Assembly (NCBI GenBank): GCA_029378245.1 | Contig: JARKIF010000004.1 | Span: 186,001 to 250,000 of the forward strand | Reading direction: 5' to 3' | From: Roridomyces roridus | Taxonomy: Eukaryota > Basidiomycota > Agaricomycetes > Agaricales > Mycenaceae | DNA length: 64,000 nucleotides | Shown here: one piece after another, positions 57,474 through 64,000 of the stretch | Numbering within the stretch: position 1 is the first letter of the stretch | How the letters are laid out: each line of letters opens with the position of its first letter | Made by a program: the position numbers and the translations under genes | The notes under the pieces: generated by a model | The model's database searches: none | What the model saw: only the letters and a program-made list of their open reading frames with translations | What the model was told of the DNA's origin: nothing

Positions 57474-58740
57474 AGCGAAGAGAAGATGAAGAAGGAAGAT
57501 GAAAAGGTGAAAGGAAAGGTGTCTCCGGCGTCCGTGTGTCCGGCTAGATTCGCCTACCAAGGCTGTGAGAGCGCCGCCCGAGCGGGGACGTCGGGTAGAA
57601 AAAGCCAATACATACATCAAAGCCTTTGGTAAAAGCGAGTAGACAGTGGCCCGAGTCGGCTTGAGATGGAGCGACCATTTCGAATCTCGGACCACTACAC
57701 TGTCCAGCAAGTCGTCTTCCAATCGTCTTCTACCTGCTCGTGCCCATCGGACGCACTCCGATCGGCGCCCAATGCGCGTACGGCATTCTGCACGGTGTTT
57801 TGAAGCAGCGGTGGGCGCTGACAAGCGGCGTCCGAGGTGGCCGTTGTCAAGAGGTGATGCGGCTGTGCAAGCAAGGATCAGCCATCCCGTCTAGATCAGG
57901 TCGGAACAGTCCGGCAGGGTCTTCAGATGAACTTGCACGATGTTGAGCTCGGAATGCACTCTAGATGTGATATACTGCCGTGTTATGCCAAGTGCGCAGT
58001 TGCTCTGTGCCGGTGGAGCGCGGAGAGGCGCCTGTTCGAATCCGGTGGCCATCATCAATCCATATCATGAGCCTTTTTATCAGCGTAATACCCATGCAAC
58101 GGACAAGAAACAACATTGAACATACAGGAAAGTCTAGTTTAGACCGCCGCTATTTTGAAGATCTTCAGACATCACTGGTGGTGCAGAATCTGCTGCAGCT
58201 TCCGACCCCAGGTGAATACACAGGTCCGAGTCACAGAGAAGCCCGTTCGATTCGGGTTTGGGGCCTGTTTCGCCGGCGCTTTGTTTTGAATTCGCTGCAC
58301 AAACAATTCAAGTTTCTTTCCCGCACCGAAGCAAATGCAGGTGTTTGTGAGTGACAAGTGTGAGGTAATTCTCATAGCATCGTCACTGGAAGAAATTTTG
58401 GACGTCGGATGTTACCTGGAAGCTGGGGTTTATAGACCAGTGAGAACAGAAAGGCATTTTGATGAACACATAAAGTAGAAACTAAGCCTGTCGGTGCTCG
58501 GAGCACACCTCTCACAATTAATTCAGGACTCTGGGCAATTGGCAAGCAGGATACCTCGTTGGACTCGGGGATCAGGCATATCTCGGCGTCTGAGAGGAAT
58601 CTTTTGCGACCACCCAAGAAGCAAGCGCAACACGTACGCGTTCGCAACTTGCAAGATGACAAGTCCATATACTAGAGAGCGTGAAAAAGCCGATCCATTT
58701 TGAGTGTAAACTGATATATCAGGATAAGAGAATAAAACGG
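57474..58740. other. Gene-poor stretch with tRNA-like fragments
   Basis: Box-B-like motifs on the plus strand at ~58035 (CCTGTTCGAATCCGG) and ~58237 (GCCCG-TTCGATT-CGGGT). No complete tRNA and no gene. Confidence 0.4.
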
Positions 58741-59458
58741 TCACAAGAGACTCTTCAGACTTGGAGTGGGTGTCTGCAGTTGGGCGGAGGATAATCTCTC
58801 CGCGCGGCGTTGTTCCGCGACGTCCTTCACGCGCTTGAGGTCACTAGAAGTAACATGTAGGCGAATGCAGGAAAGGTACGAGAAACTCACCCAAAACGGA
58901 CAGGGCGGTACACGATATCGTCCACGACCTCCCTAAATCTGTCCAACTCGTGCTTAAGTCCATTAGCTGCCTCGAAATCAGAAACCGTTGCATCTCCCAG
59001 AAACTTATGAGAACTTGCCATGGTAACCCACGAGAAACTCATCCCTCCCCTGTGCACGTATAGCATTTGCCGCATCGGTGCCCGTCATGGATGGCCTGAA
59101 TTCGCTCAGATAGACCAAGTCGTACGTGTGCGGCTCGCTCCGGAGTACCCTGTCTACAGCCTCTTGCGCAGTCTCGGCGATGTGTACCTCGCAGCCCCAC
59201 TTCCTTCCAAACATCCTGTAGACACGAATTCAGTCGGGTCCAATGGTAACTCGGTTAGGCCACGGACATGGAGTATAGCTTGCGACTGACGGCGTTGTCG
59301 TTGGCGATGAGAATGAGCAGCGGAGGCGGTGGAATGGACGTCTCAGACGCAGTGGGGGACGATGTCACGAGCACAGAGGTAGGGGCATTCTCGTTGCTGA
59401 CTTGCATCGTCGTGGTGGGAAGAAGTAGGAAGACGACGTCATTCACAGATACCGTCAA
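58741..59458 (-). CDS. Degenerate response-regulator receiver-domain protein
   Basis: Four exons (59458-59268, 59215-59032, 58970-58891, 58843-58741) with introns of 47-61 bp close at 185 residues. After a ~40-residue Ser/Thr-rich leader comes LLILIANDNAVSRKLYS, matching the receiver start that normally reads VDDN. Then WGCEVHIAETAQEAVDRVL and YDLVYLSEFRPSMTGTDAANAIR match the alpha1-beta2-beta3-alpha3 elements. The phospho-accepting Asp of DLVFMDIQMP is Ser (residue ~100), and the conserved Lys of the final strand is Arg (IVYRPV). It should therefore not accept phosphate by the usual route. The tail is basic and helical. No kinase or output domain is attached. The start could be a later Met (MQVSNENA). 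Confidence 0.75.
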
Positions 59459-59698
59459 TCACAAATATCAAACCCAGATGCCAACGGAAATGCCGATACA
59501 GCGAGCCCGTTCCATTCGAAGAAAAAGCTCATGAATTCAGTTCAAGAGTCAAGAATACCTACAGCAAGAAGTAAAACGGTCTTCCGACAAAAAGGAACGA
59601 CGGGAGCTTGAAGACCGAGCGCAAGTTCTGCCAGAAACGTCAGAATTGGGCGATCAAGGCCGCGGTGAATAGCGCTCACCGGGGAATCGATGACGGAG

Positions 59699-61381
59699 TC
59701 ACGTAAGATACCACTGATCAGACAAATCCCCCGCGGAGAAGCGCACAATCACCTCCCTGCGAACGCGCAACTCTCGCAGACGTGCGGAGACAGCAGAGTC
59801 AATTTCCCGGCAGTGGCCTACCAAGCACTCGACCTCGCAGGTGAACGGGGGCGTATCTGTTGACGGCTGGACTGTCCGACGGGAGAGTACCAAGTCGAGA
59901 AAGACGCCGTCGTCAAACTTGAGACGGGAGTTACATTCCAGGGTTCGCAGATTCGGGATCAGCGGCTGCTGCTGCGATCCCACCGTGGTACCGAGCGTGA
60001 GTTTGGAGAGAAGGGAGTCGGTTATGAGATGATAGTCGACGCCGTAGGCCTTCTCCTCGCCACGAGGGATGGTCTGATGGTCCCCGATGGAGAGATGTTG
60101 TAAGGATGGCACGGCGGCCAGGCAGGCGAGGAGCTGGACGTCCGTGATGACTACCTTCTTCAATAGAAAGGATTCTAGAGTGGTCTGGAAGGAAGAGCGA
60201 TGGGCGCAAGCCATGAACCCAGTGTGCGGCCAATGGATCTGAGTGAGAGGATATTCCGTGGTGGAGAAGGATAGCTTGGAAAGATATGGGAGTGTGAGGG
60301 ATTTGAGGGTGTTGTTCAGGACGAGAATACAATGCTGGGGAGCGAAATACTCGGTGATCTCCATCGAGAGGTGCCTGATGTTCGACGTGGTAGTCGGTGG
60401 TTCAAAATTAAGCAGTTCGTCGGCATCGTCATTGTCCTCGTCCTCGTCGTGCAACAGGTTGGCGAGGAAGAATTCGATACCGAATGTTGTCCCATGCAGC
60501 ATGCGGGACATTAATTCGAGAGACCTGATCAGCGCCTCCGTTGTATGGAGGTTGGAACAGCAGATGGAGCGGAGCTGTTCCAAAGGCGGGATGGTGGATA
60601 CAGCGAGTACGTCGCCTGTGATACGCAAAACCCGTAATCTCGGCGCCGCCGCGAAGATATCCACCCGATTCTCATCGTCCTGGCCCAAGCAACAAATATC
60701 CAGTATTTGCAGGGAAGGTAGCTTTCCCGCCACCGAAGATAGACGATGAAGGTCGGAAGAGAGAGGGCAAATGATTCGAACGTCCCTCCAGCGATCCGAT
60801 TGATTTGAAAGGAGAGAGAGTGCTCCAGGATCAGTCCCACAGATGCACAAATGCAAAGGGGCAGTTCCACTGCGTTCGAGAGAAAGCGACAGCGACATCA
60901 TTGCATTCTCCTGTCCGGCGTTCTGGTCGATCGCGATGGAGTCCCAGAGGGTTGGTGTTTCGGTGACTATGGTATACCACCTCGCACAGACGTGCGAGAG
61001 CCGGAGAAGAGGAACAATGGTGTCATCATATTTGATATCGGGTTTGAGAAGGGCGAAAACGCTCGTCAACACCTGCGGCGGCATGCGACGAATGGGGGAT
61101 AGAAGACTGCGACATTTGTGGAGATGGTGCTCCAGTGTCACGCGTTCCAAGGACGCTTGTTCCACCCGTGCTCGGAGTGCAGCGATGTCGTTTTCGCATC
61201 TCGAGATTTCATCATCGTATCGCTCCAACTCGTCGGACAACGAGGAAAGGGTGGCCTCCATGTTAGACGGTGGTTCAGAATAAGAACGCAGCAGGGAAAG
61301 AATATGCTCTGATTGTGCGGCGTCGGGAAGGAGTGGAGATGTGCCGAAGGGCGTTTTTAGTTGTCCGCCAGGGCGGGACAT
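59699..61381 (-). CDS. F-box protein, paralogue 3
   Basis: A single-exon frame; the start at 61381 (MSRPGGQLKTPFGTSPLLPD) aligns with the other paralogues, although the frame is open to 61570. Coiled coil (ELERYDDEISRCENDIAALR), F-box (SPIRRMPPQVLTSVF ... LSHVCARWYTIVTETPTLWDSI), then leucine-rich repeats with an acidic insert (HDEDEDNDDADE). More diverged from paralogues 1 and 2 than these are from each other. The 3' neighbour is the receiver-domain gene on the same strand. Confidence 0.85.
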   Translation of the reverse strand: MSRPGGQLKTPFGTSPLLPDAAQSEHILSLLRSYSEPPSNMEATLSSLSDELERYDDEISRCENDIAALRARVEQASLERVTLEHHLHKCRSLLSPIRRMPPQVLTSVFALLKPDIKYDDTIVPLLRLSHVCARWYTIVTETPTLWDSIAIDQNAGQENAMMSLSLSLERSGTAPLHLCICGTDPGALSLLSNQSDRWRDVRIICPLSSDLHRLSSVAGKLPSLQILDICCLGQDDENRVDIFAAAPRLRVLRITGDVLAVSTIPPLEQLRSICCSNLHTTEALIRSLELMSRMLHGTTFGIEFFLANLLHDEDEDNDDADELLNFEPPTTTSNIRHLSMEITEYFAPQHCILVLNNTLKSLTLPYLSKLSFSTTEYPLTQIHWPHTGFMACAHRSSFQTTLESFLLKKVVITDVQLLACLAAVPSLQHLSIGDHQTIPRGEEKAYGVDYHLITDSLLSKLTLGTTVGSQQQPLIPNLRTLECNSRLKFDDGVFLDLVLSRRTVQPSTDTPPFTCEVECLVGHCREIDSAVSARLRELRVRREVIVRFSAGDLSDQWYLT

Positions 61382-61704
61382 TTTCTCCGGAGACTTGGCT
61401 AGGCGCCGCGCGGTACGGTTAAAAGGAGTCTCAAACAGCCCGCTTGGCGACTCACATAGTGTCGGAACGTAGGCGCACCGGAGGGCAGAGGCGAGGCAAC
61501 TCAGGCACTGAGTACTGAGGACGGGTGACGGATTGTCAAGGAAGTGGCACGTCACGCGTTTCTCTATCAACCATCATTATTTGATCATCAGCACTTTTTC
61601 ACCCGAGCCACGAGCAAGCCACGACGGCAACACGACGCTCTTAGCCTCACTGTTAGGCAGAACTTTTCGAATTCCTAATCGCCACCAAATCGCCACGGCA
61701 TCTG

Positions 61705-62121
61705 ATGACATTGACGACCGCCCAGCAACCGCCCAGCACCGCGTCAAACATCAGCCGCCTCTCGATGGAGATCGCCGAGCATTGCGTCCTCGTGCCACTG
61801 AACAACCCTCCAATCGCTCACCCTACCAGACCTTTCCGAACTATCCTTCACATACGGATTTTCCCCTCTCACGTATCTATCGGCCCCACACAGGCTTCAT
61901 TGCCTTGCCGGCCGCTCTTCCTTCCGGACCAGTTAAACCTGCGATGCCTTCTGTTGGAGGTAGTCATCACGGAGGTCAAACTTCTTGCCTGCTTGGCCGC
62001 CGTCCCGTCGTTACAGCGTCTTTCAGTTGCGGACCATCACGCCATTTCGAGTGCGATTGATGAAACCGGCGTCAACCAGCATCTCATAACCAACTCCCTC
62101 CCCTCCACTCCCATTGGGTCC
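61705..62121 (+). pseudogene. F-box paralogue fragment, frameshifted and truncated
   Basis: The plus strand reads PPSTASNISRLSMEIAEHC, then in another frame YPSHTDFPLSRIYRPHTGFIA, then LEVVITEVKLLACLAAVPSLQRLSVADHHAI and HLITNSL. All align to the C-terminal half of paralogue 3 (PPTTTSNIRHLSMEI, YPLTQIHWPHTGFMA, KKVVITDVQLLACLAAVPSLQHLSIGDHQTI). At least two frameshifts are present. Homology ends at the transposon that starts at 62122. It lies head-to-head with paralogue 3. Confidence 0.8.
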
Positions 62122-63257
62122 CTACACACCCAAATGGTTGCCATGTGTGCTCCAGCTCTAACATCCAGCTGGTGCCAGTTTTTCGGCATATCTGTCAGCC
62201 AGGCTAATTCCGACTGTCATCCAGAGGGTTGTTCGGCTGCTTGAACTAGTAGCTGGAAGCTTCGCCTCGGCTTCTTCGGGTCGCTCGGGATTCCCTCAAA
62301 CGCCGCTGCGGCCGCAGAGTATAATATCACCGCAAGACAGGCGCGTGTCATGTTGCTTGTTTCTTTCCCTCTTCTCCCATCTCCCATCCTCCTTCCTCCC
62401 TCGACCTCCTCCCTCAGCGCTTAGCGCAAGCCACCAACTTCTCAACGGCTATTGCTGCAAGGCTGGCCTCCACATGCGCACGCTCAGACACTCCACCCGC
62501 TCTCTAGAGTTCAAGCAGGAGGGTGACTGTCTGCTATCCGAGTCGGAGTCAACTCCTCCTCAAGTCAGCAAGTTTTCCCCTGCCACTCACAACTCTTTGG
62601 AACGTACGCCGCACCTCAGCTTGGATGTCGGCGTCGTGGTCGTCTGTCTCCCTCTGTCCTCGTCGCCGTCGCCCGTCGAATCGGTGTTGCCACAAGGTTC
62701 TCGTCAAATATGTACTACCATCAAACCCCAAGATCGGGCTCGCTCGTTTCATTGACGCATCAAGTACAAGCTCCAACTTTGAAGGCTTCGAAGATTTGTT
62801 GAAGACTCTGGGAATGCATATCCGCAAGACAGTATTGCAATGAATTCCTTCAACTCTGGCAGTCGTCTCAAGCACGTGGCGCCCGCAACATTCAAAACTG
62901 AAGTCATCAATTTGGGTGTGCGAGCACATATGGGGCGGGTGAGGAAGAGGAGGGCCGACGTCGTGGTGAGGGGCACCGCATAGCTAATAGATTCATATTG
63001 ATTTTGAATGCATTCGATTTCTACCTCTACCAAAACATGAGCATGAGCTAGAGTTTGGCCAGTGTGGCAGCTGCCAATTCTGGCGAATACCAGAGATAGT
63101 TCCAGCTGGTTCCCATGTCCAGCTGGATGCAGGTAGAATCCATTTATGGGAAAGTATGGAATCTAGCTTCGTGCCATGTCAGGTCCAGCTGACGGATTTA
63201 TGTGTGACACAGATCATTGCCAGCTGGAATCCACCCGGAATATCTTTGGGTGTGTAG
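62122..63257. mobile_element. TIR element with CCAGCTGG subterminal motifs
   Basis: CTACACACCCAAA at 62122-62134 is repeated inverted at 63245-63257 (TTTGGGTGTGTAG). Copies of CCAGCTGG or close variants cluster inside both ends (about 62145-62170 and 63098-63225). The flanks TCC and TCT give at best an imperfect 3-bp duplication. This arrangement resembles the CACTA-like element at 17480-18758. Only short frames inside. Confidence 0.55.
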
Positions 63258-63769
63258 TCTACATCACCGTCGACTGGGGCGCTGGCGCCGAATCTGCGAG
63301 CCCTGATGTGCCGCCCGGGCACTTCCGAGAGATCAACTCGGCCTCTCTGCACGTCTGCGAGAGTTGCACGTTCGGAAGGAGGCCACGATTGATTTACATG
63401 GTTTAGAATCGTGAACCCTGCCTAGGTGAGTTGCCCACCAGTTCCTGAATCTTGCAATGGATTCAAAAATCCGCATGCCCACTGACCAGCGCTTCCGCTT
63501 GTTTCAGGTACTCTAGGAACGTCGCACATGTCAGCCGATCCCCGCCCGTGCTCGTTTGATCTGCACGCGCCGTCTTCGCCGAGTTCACGGAGACATTATG
63601 GACTGCCCTCGATGCTGCCCTATCAGAAGATCGGTGCCGTCGTTTCAAGTTGCTTGGCGGTGCAGCGCCAGCAATCTGCAACCAAGTCTAACGTGTTCGA
63701 TGCCCCTCCCAGAAGCGCGTGAGATACACGGCTGAAAGGTGATTCTCTCCTTCCTTGCTTGTTGCCGGC

Positions 63770-64000
63770 TCATATGTTATTCAATGTTAGAGAAAGCCCG
63801 CCAGGCTGGACTATGAGGGCGCCAGTGAAGACGATGCCGTCGAAATTCAAAATAGCTGAACCGGCGCTGTGGCCTACGGCGATGACCTTTTTGAAAGGCT
63901 GAACGTCGGAGACGATTGGCGTGCTTTTGAGGAGCCCGGCTATCTGGGACAAGGCGGACGAAATGGTCGGGTATTGACGTCCGACGCATTTAGTGGCCGT
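63770..64000 (-). pseudogene. Alpha/beta-hydrolase fragment at the window edge
   Basis: The frame is open from the window edge and reads LSQIAGLLKSTPIVSDVQ, then FKKVIAVGHSAGSAILN, with the nucleophile elbow GHSAG, then FDGIVFTGALIVQPGGL and a stop at 63770. This matches a widespread mushroom alpha/beta-hydrolase family, but about ten residues expected between SAILN and FDG are missing and the C-terminal half, including the catalytic His, is absent. Either the gene is truncated or a following exon is not recognisable. The 5' part is outside the window. 63258-63769 shows no gene. Confidence 0.5.

Noticed and set aside
1..64000. CRISPR arrays, rRNA genes, bacterial operons or virus genes.
   Set aside because: No regularly spaced repeats, no rRNA-like sequence, and the gene structure is eukaryotic throughout.

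Overview
The window comes from a filamentous basidiomycete, most likely an Agaricomycete. Genes are broken by many introns of about 45-60 bp with GTRNGT-type donors. The gene families are typical of mushrooms: a NACHT-ankyrin NLR, a fungal FunK1-like kinase, and large single-exon F-box proteins with an N-terminal coiled coil. Two complete nuclear tRNA genes are present, both with short anticodon-loop introns. I cannot name the species.

Layout. 0-4.9 kb: a FunK1-like gene that looks kinase-dead, set among diverged direct repeats, then a BTG/Tob-like gene. 5.6-8.8 kb: a complete six-exon NACHT gene with 14 ankyrin repeats. 9-17 kb: transposon-rich DNA with one element nested in another and a clean MITE. 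17.3-20.5 kb: a decayed MFS sugar transporter whose first recognisable intron carries a 1.3 kb CACTA-like element. 21-26.5 kb: a C2H2 zinc-finger gene, an F-box gene with a frameshift, and a LENG1/CIR-N-domain gene. 27-30 kb: tRNA-Ala and a 1.56 kb TIR element. 30.5-35.3 kb: a short-chain dehydrogenase, a hydrophobin with class II cysteine spacing, and a 2-Cys peroxiredoxin. 35.5-42 kb: tRNA-like repeats, an alcohol-dehydrogenase-like gene broken by a stop and a 68 bp insertion, and a P450 intact apart from one TGA. 42.5-43 kb: an intact tRNA-Tyr lying inside a second, split tRNA-Tyr of opposite orientation. 43-62 kb: three intact F-box paralogues and one fragment, interspersed with a MULE-like MITE, an unknown small gene, an aldo-keto reductase that needs a one-nucleotide exon, a single-pass membrane protein and a degenerate receiver-domain protein. 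The right edge cuts an alpha/beta-hydrolase fragment.

The genes do not form one pathway. The common theme is an accessory region with repeated transposon insertion, tRNA-derived sequence and recent gene decay (transporter, alcohol dehydrogenase, P450, two F-box copies) next to housekeeping genes whose reading frames close exactly (peroxiredoxin, LENG1, aldo-keto reductase, short-chain dehydrogenase). All gene models were spliced by eye and checked for phase; no database search was possible.
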